Shown: in pieces, positions 44,159 to 52,806 of the stretch
Layout: each line of letters opens with the position of its first letter
How positions within the stretch are numbered: the stretch's first letter is position 1
Assembly (NCBI GenBank): GCA_900318645.1
Contig: ONLH01000005.1
Coordinates: 1-64,000 of the forward strand
Direction of reading: 5' to 3'
Source: an uncultured Prevotellaceae bacterium
GTDB lineage: Bacteria; Bacteroidota; Bacteroidia; Bacteroidales; Muribaculaceae
DNA length: 64,000 bases
Translations under genes and position numbers: made by a program
Notes under the pieces: model-generated
What the model was told of the DNA's origin: nothing
The model's input: only the letters and a program-made list of their open reading frames with translations
The model's database searches: none

Positions 44159-44737
44159 CTATTTTAATGAGTTCGTCCAAGTTACTATATCGCTCTCACT
44201 CATGTAGTTGAAGTTCTTAGGATTGACCCAGTTAGCGTCTGGAGCCGAAGGCTTGAGATATTTCAAAGTCTCGCCAGCACCGCTTCCACCAGAAGTAAAG
44301 AAGGGCACAATGGTCTTTCCAGTCATGTCATACTGCTCCAGGAACGTGTTGATAATCGTCGGGGCAATATACCACCAGATCGGGAATCCCACGAAAACAG
44401 TGTCATACTGTGCCATATTCTCCACCCTGTTTGCAATGGCCGGACGGCTTGACTTATCGGCCATTTCGACGCTGCTACGACTGTTCTTATTGTTCCAGTT
44501 CAAGTCTGCAGACGTATAAGGGGCTTCGGGGACGATTTCATGCAGATCGGCATGAATGGCCTTAGCTAGTTTAGTAGCTGCTTCCATTGTCGTACCGGTA
44601 GCACTGAAATAAGCTACCAGTGTCTTGTTTCCATTGTTACTCATTTTGTCATCTAGGTTTTGGTCATCATTTGCAGCCATCACACTCATAGTCATGGCGC
44701 ATGCAATGACAGTAAATAATAATTGTTTGATTTTCAT
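44159..44737 (-). CDS. exported flavodoxin-like protein
   Basis: 192 residues. A signal peptide (MKIKQLLFTVIACAMTMSVMA) precedes a flavodoxin fold. The FMN phosphate loop is 'YFSATGTTMEAATKLA', and later parts are 'FVGFPIWWYIAPTIINTFLEQ' and 'IVPFFTSGGSGAGETLKYL'. Flavodoxins are normally cytoplasmic, so this one would have to be exported with or before FMN loading. Its ATG overlaps the stop of the upstream flavodoxin-dockerin gene (ATGA), showing tight coupling. The electron partner is unknown. Confidence 0.9.
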   Translation of the reverse strand: MKIKQLLFTVIACAMTMSVMAANDDQNLDDKMSNNGNKTLVAYFSATGTTMEAATKLAKAIHADLHEIVPEAPYTSADLNWNNKNSRSSVEMADKSSRPAIANRVENMAQYDTVFVGFPIWWYIAPTIINTFLEQYDMTGKTIVPFFTSGGSGAGETLKYLKPSAPDANWVNPKNFNYMSESDIVTWTNSLK

Positions 44738-45858
44738 TTTGATAAAATTATATTAATCAATGCTGTAACGTCACCGATACTTAATTCGCCGTCAGCGTTC
44801 ACATCTGCAGCAGTGCTCAATGATTCATGGCCCGACAAGATCAAATTAATCAAGTCGGTCACGTCACCAATGGTTACTTCGCCATCACCATTCACATCAC
44901 CGATGATAGCATCTTCATTAAATAATTCAAATGTCACTGTCGCGCTACCGGTACCTACGGCTTCGGCCAATCCTGTCGGGTCATCCAACCAGGCGATACG
45001 GGTATAGGAATAGCTGGTATTGAACGTTTTATAGAACAATACTACACACGACGAGCCATAAAGCATGATGTCGCCCGCATGGATAGTGCCAGGATTGGAT
45101 GCGTTTTTAGGCAGATTGTCGCTCAAATAATAATACTTCTCATTACCATTGAGCTCTGTCATATCAATCGTCATCGGCAAAAGATTCATGAAAGCCTCAC
45201 CTGTTGCACTCTCGTCTATTGTTGCAAGGAAGGTCTTACCTCCCACAATGACACGCATCCTGTTGTTCTTGGGAATCTCGATTTCGGGCAAGATGGTTTC
45301 TACCCATTCACTGGCCATCTCTGCCATTCTTGAGCGGCCATTATAGTTTACATGAAGCGGATTGCCCAAAAAGGTGCAATCAGGTAAAGTGTTGTGGGCA
45401 TCAACTACTACGTTAGAGATACCACTGCTCCAACTGGTCACGGCCAAGGCTACTTGCTTATTACCGAGCTTTGCTGCATGGTTATGCAAAAAGGTCAACA
45501 TTGGGTTGGCCATCTTTCCGTTCCACAAAGGTGTACAGATGAACACAGCGTCCCACTCGTCAAAACTATCAACCGTGGTATTGATCTCGGGCCAGACACC
45601 ATTATCAATTTGACTGCGCTCATTGTTGGCATAAGTGTAAGTCGTCTGACTTTCAGGGCGAGGATAATTGCCATGGTCAACGACCTCAAGCAAGGTGCCT
45701 CCACAATCCTCAGCAATATATTCTGCCAGCGACTTGGTCACTCCACTATAGCTATAATACAGGACTAAACACTTTGGCTGTTGAGCGGTCTTAACTTCGG
45801 CATGAGAGAACTGATTAAACATCATCATGACGAATAAAAACAAGAAGATTTTTTTCAT
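44734..45858 (-). CDS. exported flavodoxin-cyclophilin-like-dockerin fusion
   Basis: About 374 residues. Signal peptide 'MKKIFLFLFVMMMFNQFSHA'. Flavodoxin domain (about 25-185) with 'YYSYSGVTKSLAEYIA' as the phosphate loop and 'FICTPLWNGKMANPMLTFL'. Cyclophilin-like fold (about 195-300; 'MRVIVGGKTFLATI', 'GDIMLYGSSCVVLFY'). Type I dockerin at the C-terminus with two calcium loops, 'GDVNGDGEVTIGDV' and 'ADVNADGELSIGDV'. Flavodoxin plus cyclophilin-like pairs occur in gut bacteria; the added dockerin and export signal are unusual. An in-frame ATG two codons earlier (45864) is also possible. It is the first gene of the operon. Confidence 0.88.
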   Translation of the reverse strand: MKKIFLFLFVMMMFNQFSHAEVKTAQQPKCLVLYYSYSGVTKSLAEYIAEDCGGTLLEVVDHGNYPRPESQTTYTYANNERSQIDNGVWPEINTTVDSFDEWDAVFICTPLWNGKMANPMLTFLHNHAAKLGNKQVALAVTSWSSGISNVVVDAHNTLPDCTFLGNPLHVNYNGRSRMAEMASEWVETILPEIEIPKNNRMRVIVGGKTFLATIDESATGEAFMNLLPMTIDMTELNGNEKYYYLSDNLPKNASNPGTIHAGDIMLYGSSCVVLFYKTFNTSYSYTRIAWLDDPTGLAEAVGTGSATVTFELFNEDAIIGDVNGDGEVTIGDVTDLINLILSGHESLSTAADVNADGELSIGDVTALINIILSK

Positions 45859-45886
45859 AAACATATATTTAATAATGATTTTGCTG

Positions 45887-45894
45887 CAAAATTA
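45887..45894 (-). promoter_or_regulatory. -7 box of the exported flavodoxin operon
   Basis: Minus-strand TAATTTTG with predicted start near 45880. No -33 TTG at the usual distance, suggesting dependence on an activator. Confidence 0.55.
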
Positions 45895-45922
45895 GTAGTA
45901 TCCATAAAAAATCATGATACCT

Positions 45923-46004
45923 TTTTTACCGAAGTATTTACCATAATTGAGTTTCCGATTAATTTTCGGTTGTGTTCATCGTTTTAGCCATACTTCGGTA
46001 AAAA
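45923..46004. promoter_or_regulatory. perfect 15-bp inverted repeat between divergent promoters
   Basis: TTTTTACCGAAGTAT (45923-45937) and its exact reverse complement ATACTTCGGTAAAAA (45990-46004), 52 bp apart, with a smaller CCGA/TCGG pair between them (45955-45969). One arm centres about 50 bp upstream of the flavodoxin start and the other about 56 bp upstream of the B3/4 start. This is typical of activator sites. Confidence 0.65.
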
Positions 46005-46018
46005 TGAATTCATTCGTT

Positions 46019-46048
46019 TTGCCATGTCTTCGTCTTGCAGTATCTTTG
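46019..46048 (+). promoter_or_regulatory. promoter of the B3/4-Sua5 unit
   Basis: TTG at 46019-46021 and TATCTTTG at 46041-46048 with a 19-bp spacer, before the ATG at 46073. Confidence 0.65.
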
Positions 46049-46072
46049 CAGCGAAAATTTTGAACGATAGCA

Positions 46073-46750
46073 ATGATCAACATCCAAATAGACCACAGGA
46101 TTCTGGAAGCCTGTCCCGAAACCCGTATCGGGCTCATCAGTGCGTCGGTAGTGAATGACCCGACATGCGATGAATTATGGGCCGAGATAGATGCCGCTGC
46201 CCAGGACATTAAACAGCAATATGAACTGCTAGAGATCAACAAGCGACCTGCCATTGCCGCAACACGCCATCTGTACAAAGCCTTAGGGAAGGATCCCAGC
46301 CGATACCGCGTATCAAGTGAGGCTTTGTGCCGACGCATCATCCGTGGTCTGGGCATCTATCGTTTGACAACACTCATTGATGTTGTTAACCTGGTGTCTA
46401 TCAAGAGTGGATATGCCATCAGCGGGCTTGACGGAGACCGCATCGAGGGCAACACGTTAACGATGAGCGTGGGCACTGCCGAGGATGTATATCATGGCAT
46501 TGGGCGCGGCGTGCTTAACATCGAGGGAATGCCTGTCTATCGTGATGCGATGGGGCCCATCGCTACTCCAACGAGTGACGAGGAGCGTACAAAGTTCACC
46601 GAGCAGACTGTGAAGGCGCAGATTAACATCAATGCCTTTGCCCCCGAGATGCCGCTTGAAGATGCTGTCAACTGGATGGCTGCATTACTGAAAAAATATG
46701 CCCACGCCACCGACGTGGAAACATCGATTTATAACCCACAACAACAATAA
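46073..46750 (+). CDS. B3/4 domain protein (phenylalanyl-tRNA synthetase editing-like)
   Basis: 225 residues consisting of a B3/4 domain, the fold that edits mischarged tRNA in PheRS beta. Typical parts: 'RPAIAATRHLYKALGKDPSRYR', 'SSEALCRRI', 'NLVSIKSGYAISGLDGDRI' and 'FAPEMPLEDAV'. Free-standing members may remove wrong amino acids from tRNA or may bind other small molecules; neither is shown here. The next gene begins four bases after its stop, so the two are probably co-expressed. Confidence 0.85.
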   Translation: MINIQIDHRILEACPETRIGLISASVVNDPTCDELWAEIDAAAQDIKQQYELLEINKRPAIAATRHLYKALGKDPSRYRVSSEALCRRIIRGLGIYRLTTLIDVVNLVSIKSGYAISGLDGDRIEGNTLTMSVGTAEDVYHGIGRGVLNIEGMPVYRDAMGPIATPTSDEERTKFTEQTVKAQININAFAPEMPLEDAVNWMAALLKKYAHATDVETSIYNPQQQ

Positions 46751-46754
46751 ACAA

Positions 46755-47360
46755 ATGGAAATTTTAGAGATTATTGAGAAAAATGTCAATCAGCGTTTTA
46801 TCGACCACGTGGTCGAGACGCTCAAGGACGGGGGCCTCATCATCTACCCCACCGATACCGTCTATGCGCTGGGCTGTGACGCGCTCAACAACCAAGCTAT
46901 CGAGCGCATCTGTTCCTTAAAAGAAATGAAGTCGGCCAAGACCAATCTGTCCATCATCTGTGATGATATCTCTCAGGTGGCTCAGTATGCCAAATTTGAC
47001 AATACGCAATTCCGACTGATGAAATCCAACCTGCCGGGACCGTTCACCTTCATCTTCCCTGCCCTATCCAAGCTTCCCAAGGCTTTTAAGGGCCGCCGCA
47101 CCGTGGGCATCCGTATTCCAAACAACGAGATTGCCCTTTCTATCGTTCGCACCCTGGGAGGCCCTATCCTGACCACTTCGGTGCCTGGCGATGATGAGGA
47201 TTATCGCTGCGAGCCAGGACTGATGGCCGAAGCATTTGAGTCACAGGTTGACATCGTCATCGACGCCGGTCGAGGACAACTCATGCCCTCCACCATCGTG
47301 GACTGCACTAACGGTGATCCCGAAATCACACGTCAGGGAAAGGGAGAGCTTATCAGTTAG
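46755..47360 (+). CDS. Sua5/YciO/YrdC family protein (threonylcarbamoyl-AMP synthase-like)
   Basis: 201 residues, one YrdC domain. 'IYPTDTVYALGCDALNNQAIERI' is the classic N-terminal signature, with 'PGPFTFIFPA' and 'TVGIRIPNN' further on. Canonical TsaC has a KxR substrate motif; here the region reads 'SLKEMKSAKTNLSIIC', closer to the YciO branch. The protein could make the tRNA t6A precursor or be the less understood YciO paralogue. The start at 46755 is chosen because the frame before it overlaps the B3/4 gene. Confidence 0.88.
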   Translation: MEILEIIEKNVNQRFIDHVVETLKDGGLIIYPTDTVYALGCDALNNQAIERICSLKEMKSAKTNLSIICDDISQVAQYAKFDNTQFRLMKSNLPGPFTFIFPALSKLPKAFKGRRTVGIRIPNNEIALSIVRTLGGPILTTSVPGDDEDYRCEPGLMAEAFESQVDIVIDAGRGQLMPSTIVDCTNGDPEITRQGKGELIS

Positions 47361-47425
47361 AAGTTAGGAGTTAGAAGTTAGAAGTTAGAAGTTAGGAGTT
47401 AGAAGTTAATGGCATCCGTGTTCGG
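47361..47425 (+). repeat. composite intergenic repeat, copy 5
   Basis: Seven or so TTAGAAG/TTAGGAG units, then the core GGCATCCG at 47411-47418. The ACTGAAAA right arm is missing. Confidence 0.65.
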
Positions 47426-47455
47426 GGTGCTGATAATCAATAATAAATGACGAAT

Positions 47456-47920
47456 ATGAAAAGAATTATCTTTTGTATGACGGTAGTCTTGTTGCTTGCA
47501 GCATGCAACAACAAGGCTGAGAATCAAGAAAAAAGTGAAGCAGCCGGGAGTAATGGGACGGTCCAAAATGAGATGGCCGTTGCAAGTCCTGATGATGAAG
47601 GTCAAACTGAATGGATCAAACAGACTACCATCATGTCCTCAAAACCAATGGTGATTGACTTTTTTGCTACATGGTGTCCTCCTTGCAAGCAGTTGGCACC
47701 CATCCTTGACGAGATAGAAAAGAAACATAAAGGAGAGGTCATCTTCAGACGCATAGATGTTGACCAGGAACCTGAAATGGCCATGGAGTTCCACGTGGAA
47801 TCCATTCCCATGCTGATGTTTGTTACACCCAAAGGAGATTATCAGACCATCGTCGGCTTGCAGAAGCCAGAAATTATTGAAGCAAAGATTGCCGAACTGC
47901 TCAAGCGTAGCGCTCAGTAA
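47456..47920 (+). CDS. thioredoxin-like lipoprotein
   Basis: About 154 residues. A lipobox 'LLAAC' near residue 17 predicts lipid anchoring outside the inner membrane. A linker of about 35 residues leads to a thioredoxin domain with the active-site motif WCPPC ('FFATWCPPCKQLAP') and the cis-proline region 'ESIPMLMFV'. It probably reduces or transfers electrons to periplasmic disulfides. The ATG at 47456 begins the signal; the one at 47447 adds three residues. Confidence 0.9.
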   Translation: MKRIIFCMTVVLLLAACNNKAENQEKSEAAGSNGTVQNEMAVASPDDEGQTEWIKQTTIMSSKPMVIDFFATWCPPCKQLAPILDEIEKKHKGEVIFRRIDVDQEPEMAMEFHVESIPMLMFVTPKGDYQTIVGLQKPEIIEAKIAELLKRSAQ

Positions 47921-48091
47921 GGAGCTGCATCGTGTATAAAAGGACCTTTTTGAGTGCTAATAGGACAGAATTTTGTTCTTTTTGGCACTTCTGTTGCTAA
48001 TGAATGGGCTGTAAAGTTGTGATATTGTGTTTTTTTTGCGAACTTTGCAGCCGATTTTGAAATAACTGATCAGTCAATATATAACTACATC
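47921..48091. other. 171-bp gap before lpxD
   Basis: No gene, terminator or strong promoter is clear. GAACTTTG at about 48039 may be a weak -7 box for lpxD. Confidence 0.3.
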
Positions 48092-49114
48092 ATGGAGATT
48101 ACTGCACAACAACTTGCAGCAATGGTTAACGGTACGGTTGATGGAGACGCCTCAACCGTCATTAATAACTATGCCAAAATTGAGGAAGCCACGGCAGGAT
48201 GTCTGACTTTTCTCGCCAATCCCAAATATACCCACTTTGTCTATACCACCCAGGCCTCGGCAGTGCTGGTGAGAAAGGACTTCGTACCTGAGCAAGAGGT
48301 GAAGGCCACGCTTATCCGCGTTGACGACCCTTACAAGACACTGGCCGACCTGTTGAACTTTGTCAATAGTCAGCGTCCCGAAAAAAGTGGAGTTGAACAG
48401 CCCATCCACGTTGGCGAGGACACAACCTTGCCCGACGACGTTTATGTCGGCGCATTTGCCTACATCGGTGACGGAGTCACCATCGGTAAGAACGTGAAGA
48501 TTTACCCGCAGGTGTATGTGGGCGATGGTGTGACTCTGGGCGATGACGTGATCCTGTATCCCGGTGTAAAGATTTATCACGGCTGCCGCATCGGCAACCG
48601 CTGCATCGTACAGGGTGGCGCTATCATCGGTGGAGACGGTTTCGGCTTCGCCCCGAAGCAAGACGGAACCTACGAGAAGATCTCACAGGTGGGTATCGTC
48701 ATTCTTGAGGATGATGTTGAAATCGGAGCCAACACAACCATCGATCGTGCAACGATGGGTGCCACTGTGGTTAAGAAAGGCGCTAAGCTCGACAACCTTG
48801 TACAGATTGCCCACAACGTAGAAGTGGGTGAAAGCACCGTTATGGCTGCCCAGGTGGGTGTTGCCGGCTCTACCAAGATCGGCAAATACAACATGGTCGG
48901 AGGCCAAGTGGGCTTTGCCGGACATATCACCGTGGGCGACAAGAACGGTATCGGAGCCCAGACCGGTGTTGACAACAGCATCGGCAGCGGAGGCAAGTGG
49001 CTCGGCGCCCCTGTACAGCCCGCCATGGAATTTGCCCGTCAAGTCGTTTACCTGAAACGCTTGGGTGAGATGTACAGCGACATTAAGGACTTGAAAAAGA
49101 AAATCAATCAGTAA
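48092..49114 (+). CDS. lpxD: UDP-3-O-(3-hydroxyacyl)glucosamine N-acyltransferase
   Basis: 340 residues. It transfers a second 3-hydroxyacyl chain to the lipid A precursor. An N-terminal uridine-binding domain (about 1-100) precedes a left-handed beta helix of hexapeptide repeats, e.g. '[20 protein letters not shown]'. The catalytic histidine fits '[12 protein letters not shown]'. A C-terminal helix follows ('[18 protein letters not shown]'). It is first in an lpxD, lpxC-fabZ, lpxA cluster. Confidence 0.97.
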   Translation: MEITAQQLAAMVNGTVDGDASTVINNYAKIEEATAGCLTFLANPKYTHFVYTTQASAVLVRKDFVPEQEVKATLIRVDDPYKTLADLLNFVNSQRPEKSGVEQPIHVGEDTTLPDDVYVGAFAYIGDGVTIGKNVKIYPQVYVGDGVTLGDDVILYPGVKIYHGCRIGNRCIVQGGAIIGGDGFGFAPKQDGTYEKISQVGIVILEDDVEIGANTTIDRATMGATVVKKGAKLDNLVQIAHNVEVGESTVMAAQVGVAGSTKIGKYNMVGGQVGFAGHITVGDKNGIGAQTGVDNSIGSGGKWLGAPVQPAMEFARQVVYLKRLGEMYSDIKDLKKKINQ

Positions 49115-49120
49115 AGTAGC

Positions 49121-49180
49121 TTTCAGCCATCAGTTGCCAGCAGCATCTGCAAGCAACTGAAAACTGAGAACTGAGAAACC
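49121..49180 (+). repeat. composite intergenic repeat, copy 6
   Basis: TCAGTTGC, core GCATCTGC and GCAACTGA form an inverted repeat, followed by an AACTGAGA tandem. It lies between lpxD and lpxC-fabZ. Confidence 0.7.
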
Positions 49181-49186
49181 AGTATA

Positions 49187-50581
49187 ATGAAACAGACGAC
49201 ACTGAAAAATGCCTTTTCCGTGACTGGCAAGGGCCTGCATACGGGGCAACTGTCCACCGCAACATTTAAACCAGCCGAAGTAAATACCGGTTATGTGTTC
49301 AAGCGCATCGACCTGGAGGGGCAGCCCACCATCCAAGCACTTGCCGAGCACGTAGTAGAGACGACTCGAGGCACCGTTATCGCTAGCAAGAGTAACAAGG
49401 AAGCACGCGTGAGCACCATTGAGCACGCTATGGCAGCCCTCTATGCAGCAGGCATCGACAACTGCCTCATCGAGGTAAACTGCGGTGAGGTGCCCATTCT
49501 CGACGGCAGTGCCATCCTGTGGTGCAAGGAAATTGAGAAAGCCGGCATCGTTGAGCAGGAAGCCGATAAAGAATATTATGTCGTAAAACAGCGCATCAAG
49601 GTCGTTGACAAGGAAACCGGTTCATCACTTATCGTTCTTCCCGACGATGACCTGTCTATCGATTGCATGATCGAGTTTGACTCTCCCGTACTGGGCAACC
49701 AGTTCGCCTCATTGACCGACATCCGTCAGTTCAAGGACCAGATTGCCAGCAGCCGCACCTTTGTTTTTGTGCGCGAAGTGTTACCTCTCATTCAGCTAGG
49801 CCTTATCAAGGGTGGAGACTTGGACAATGCCATCGTCATCTATGACTCTCCCATGAAGCAGGAAGATCTTGACAACATGGCCGATGTGATGAAAGTGCCT
49901 CACAAGGATGCTAACGAACTGGGGTACCTCAACAACAAGCCCTTGGCTTTCAAGAACGAGCCAGCACGCCACAAACTGCTTGACGTATTGGGTGACCTCG
50001 CTCTCATCGGTCGTCCATTGAAGGGGCGCATCGTTGCCACCCGACCGGGACACACCATCAATACCCAGTTGTCCAAGAAGATTCGTCAAGAGTTGCGCTA
50101 CCAGAACGTTCAGGCCCCCATTTACGACCCGAACAAGGAGCCACTCTATGACATCAACCAGATACGCGCCATGTTGCCCCACCGCTATCCCATGCTCATG
50201 GTGGACAAAATCATCGAGAAGGGAAAGAAACATGTCGTGGGCATCAAGAACGTCACTGTCAACGAGCCATTCTTCCAGGGTCACTTCCCGCACGAGCCTA
50301 TCATGCCCGGTGTGTTGCAAGTCGAGGCGATGGCTCAAGTGGGCGGCATCCTCGTACTGAGTAACGTGGATGATCCCGAGAAATACTCAACCTATTTCCT
50401 CAAAATCGACAACGTCAAATTCCGCCATAAGGTAGTTCCCGGCGATACCCTCATCTTCCACTTGTCGCTCATGACGCCTATCCGCCGTGGTACAGCTATC
50501 ATGAAGGGATACGCCTTCGTCGGAGAAAAAATTGTCACCGAGGCCGAGTTTATGGCGCAAATCGTCAAGAATCCCGAATAA
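49187..50581 (+). CDS. lpxC-fabZ: fused UDP-3-O-acyl-GlcNAc deacetylase and 3-hydroxyacyl-ACP dehydratase
   Basis: 464 residues. Residues 1-300 are LpxC, a zinc deacetylase and the first committed step of lipid A synthesis: 'TGKGLHTGQ', 'STIEHAMAALYAAGIDN' (zinc His) and 'ARHKLLDVLGDLALIG' (zinc His and Asp). Residues 315-464 are FabZ: 'MLPHRYPMLMVDKI', 'NEPFFQGHFPHEPIMPGV' (catalytic His) and 'LQVEAMAQVGG' (catalytic Glu). The fusion is characteristic of Bacteroidetes. It links lipid A deacetylation with fatty acid elongation, which compete for the same hydroxyacyl chains. Confidence 0.97.
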   Translation: MKQTTLKNAFSVTGKGLHTGQLSTATFKPAEVNTGYVFKRIDLEGQPTIQALAEHVVETTRGTVIASKSNKEARVSTIEHAMAALYAAGIDNCLIEVNCGEVPILDGSAILWCKEIEKAGIVEQEADKEYYVVKQRIKVVDKETGSSLIVLPDDDLSIDCMIEFDSPVLGNQFASLTDIRQFKDQIASSRTFVFVREVLPLIQLGLIKGGDLDNAIVIYDSPMKQEDLDNMADVMKVPHKDANELGYLNNKPLAFKNEPARHKLLDVLGDLALIGRPLKGRIVATRPGHTINTQLSKKIRQELRYQNVQAPIYDPNKEPLYDINQIRAMLPHRYPMLMVDKIIEKGKKHVVGIKNVTVNEPFFQGHFPHEPIMPGVLQVEAMAQVGGILVLSNVDDPEKYSTYFLKIDNVKFRHKVVPGDTLIFHLSLMTPIRRGTAIMKGYAFVGEKIVTEAEFMAQIVKNPE

Positions 50582-50601
50582 TTTTAAGTTGAAAACCAAA
50601 T

Positions 50602-51375
50602 ATGGATATTCATCAATTTGCCGTCGTTCACCCTGACGCTAAAATTGGGAAAAATGTGAAAATCGGTCCCTTTGTGACCATTGACTCCAATGTTGAAATC
50701 GGAGACGGCACCATCATAGATAGCGGAGCCGTCGTGCGCAGTGGAGCGCGCATCGGTAAGAATTGCCACATCCACGCCAACGCTGTAGTGAGCGATATAC
50801 CTCAAGACCTTAAATTCCAGGGAGAGGATACAGTGGCCATCATCGGTGACAATACCGTCATCCGTGAGTTTGTCACGATCCATCGCGGTACTGCCTCCAA
50901 GGGCAAGACTGTCGTGGGAAGCAACTGCCTGATTATGGCCTACTGCCACGTGGCTCACGACTGTGTAGTGGGCGACCATGTCATCATGTCCAATGCGTCA
51001 CAGCTGGCAGGAGAAGTGGTTGCAGGAGACTGGGCTATCATCGGTGGCGGAGCACTGGTACATCAGTTCACCCAGATCGGTTGCCACGTGATGATTCAAG
51101 GCGGTGCGCTTGTCAACAAGGACATTCCACCCTATTGTATGGCAGCACGCTACCCCATTGCCTATGAGGGTGTGAACAAGGTGGGCCTGCATCGTCGTGG
51201 CTACACCAGCGAGCAGATTGATGCCATTGCCGATGTTTACCGTACCATCTATGATTCGGGCTTGAATGTAACCCAGTCGCTGGATGAGGCTGTAAAACTG
51301 CCGGAGAGTCCTGAACGTGACGTGATTATCGACTTCGTACGAGCAAGCAAGCGTGGCATCGTGCGCAAGCCATAA
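50602..51375 (+). CDS. lpxA: UDP-N-acetylglucosamine acyltransferase
   Basis: 257 residues. It makes the first acylated lipid A intermediate. A left-handed beta helix of hexapeptide repeats ('IGKNVKIGPFVTIDSNVEIG') is followed by a helical C-terminus. The catalytic His fits 'MAYCHVAHDCVVG', and 'RGTASKGKTVVG' matches LpxA rather than LpxD. It follows lpxC-fabZ after 20 bp and is ended by a very stable terminator. Confidence 0.97.
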   Translation: MDIHQFAVVHPDAKIGKNVKIGPFVTIDSNVEIGDGTIIDSGAVVRSGARIGKNCHIHANAVVSDIPQDLKFQGEDTVAIIGDNTVIREFVTIHRGTASKGKTVVGSNCLIMAYCHVAHDCVVGDHVIMSNASQLAGEVVAGDWAIIGGGALVHQFTQIGCHVMIQGGALVNKDIPPYCMAARYPIAYEGVNKVGLHRRGYTSEQIDAIADVYRTIYDSGLNVTQSLDEAVKLPESPERDVIIDFVRASKRGIVRKP

Positions 51376-51396
51376 CCGCCATCTGTAATTCAGACA

Positions 51397-51450
51397 GTAA
51401 AAACCACAGGGACAACCATTGTCTGTAATGGCTGTCCCTGTGGTTTTTAC
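51397..51450. terminator. strong bidirectional terminator between lpxA and the TPR gene
   Basis: GTAAAAACCACAGGGACA (51397-51414) and TGTCCCTGTGGTTTTTAC (51433-51450), a perfect 18-bp stem with A and T runs on its outer side for both directions. Confidence 0.92.
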
Positions 51451-51465
51451 CATCCAACTACATGC

Positions 51466-52710
51466 CTAACGGGATTCCTCAAGCGCTTGGAGTTTGTCAG
51501 CCTCACCGAGTTTGTAATAGATATCGCGCAAAGCATTACGCACCTCCTCATTCTCGGGATTGAGAGCTAATGCTTTCTCAAAATAAGGTAGCGCTTCACG
51601 ATAAATGGGGTTGACCAGGTTGGCCAAGCGCTTACCATATAGGGTGCTGTTTTGCCGTGTCTCCATCGCCTTGTTGTAGAAGTAACGCCCCACGTTGAAT
51701 TGCCCTTGGGCATTACTGTCGTTAAGCTCGATGCAACGCTGGTAGTAAGGCAATGCCTCATAAATGTTCTGCTGGCTCTCAATCACCAGTCCTTTCAGAT
51801 TCTGTAACTCGTCATCCTCAGGATTTACCTCAATGGCTTCATCCAGCAAGTCGTTGGCTCCGCTGTAGTCTTCACGGCTAACGTAGTCATTGATCAAGAT
51901 GCGGATGTATTGGGGATCACTGGTACCGAACTTGATGAATGCTTCCCATGCCAGCCTGACGACATCAGTCTCATTGCCCATATCGGTGAGACACACTAGC
52001 GTGTAGTCATACACGTCCTTGCGGTCATAGCCCGTTCGCCTAGCGATATTGAACAAGCGCACCGCATCGATGGTATCGGCACGCTGCCAGGCCGTGATAC
52101 CCTGGTAGTAACGCACTTCGGCCACCAGGCTGTCTGGCTTGAGCCAACGCAGGTCACTAGTTTGCGATGCCAGTTCGCAATAAGAATCCCAAGCCTTATA
52201 AGCGCCGTCCCAGTCCTTGATGTTGTAGAGTTCACTGCCCACTATGCGGAAATTGTCGTGGTGCGCCAGCAAGCGGTTGGCCACCTCACGGCTGAATTTG
52301 GTCTTTACCTTGGGACGCTTGGAGTTCTTGTCAATGACAGGCTGTCCTTTCTTGTCGAGGATGCGGACCGTGTCAAGTTTGAGGGCTTCTATGCTATAAT
52401 CGTAGGCGTCAATCAACGTGTGGCCCATGGCCATGATGTCAATCTTCTTGCCAACGCGACGATTGTCAATATACTTGTCATATTGCTCCATCTTGATGCG
52501 ACTGGCAAGGGCCCAAGTCTCGGCACGGTCCTTGGTCTCATCGTTGGAAAGCGCTGGTTTCAGCTTATTGAATGCCTTGTTGTAACTGTCAACAGTCATC
52601 GTCAGGCCCGTTATAGCCTTCTTAGCCTCGTTGACGGCCAGTTGTTGACCTGCCATCCCTATTGAGAGAGACAAGACAAAACACACTGATATGATGGTAA
52701 ACCTCTTCAC
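51466..52710 (-). CDS. exported tetratricopeptide repeat protein
   Basis: 414 residues. Signal peptide 'MKRFTIISVCFVLSLSIGMAG', a helical N-terminal region, then several TPR units in the C-terminal 250 residues, e.g. 'NIYEALPYYQRCIELNDSN', 'YREALPYFEKALALNPEN' and 'EVRNALRDIYYKLGEADK'. TPRs usually mediate protein binding; no enzymatic motif is seen. Probably periplasmic. Its own -7 box lies at 52741-52748. Confidence 0.88.
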   Translation of the reverse strand: MKRFTIISVCFVLSLSIGMAGQQLAVNEAKKAITGLTMTVDSYNKAFNKLKPALSNDETKDRAETWALASRIKMEQYDKYIDNRRVGKKIDIMAMGHTLIDAYDYSIEALKLDTVRILDKKGQPVIDKNSKRPKVKTKFSREVANRLLAHHDNFRIVGSELYNIKDWDGAYKAWDSYCELASQTSDLRWLKPDSLVAEVRYYQGITAWQRADTIDAVRLFNIARRTGYDRKDVYDYTLVCLTDMGNETDVVRLAWEAFIKFGTSDPQYIRILINDYVSREDYSGANDLLDEAIEVNPEDDELQNLKGLVIESQQNIYEALPYYQRCIELNDSNAQGQFNVGRYFYNKAMETRQNSTLYGKRLANLVNPIYREALPYFEKALALNPENEEVRNALRDIYYKLGEADKLQALEESR

Positions 52711-52740
52711 TATCGTAAAACATTATTAAAATTGCGGCTG

Positions 52741-52748
52741 CAAAATTA
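52741..52748 (-). promoter_or_regulatory. -7 box of the TPR gene
   Basis: Minus-strand TAATTTTG, 31 bp before ATG. Confidence 0.55.
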
Positions 52749-52806
52749 CACTTTTTTCCTTAACGCTGCAAATGTTTATAGGTACTGCTATAGCAAATAA
52801 CAACCA

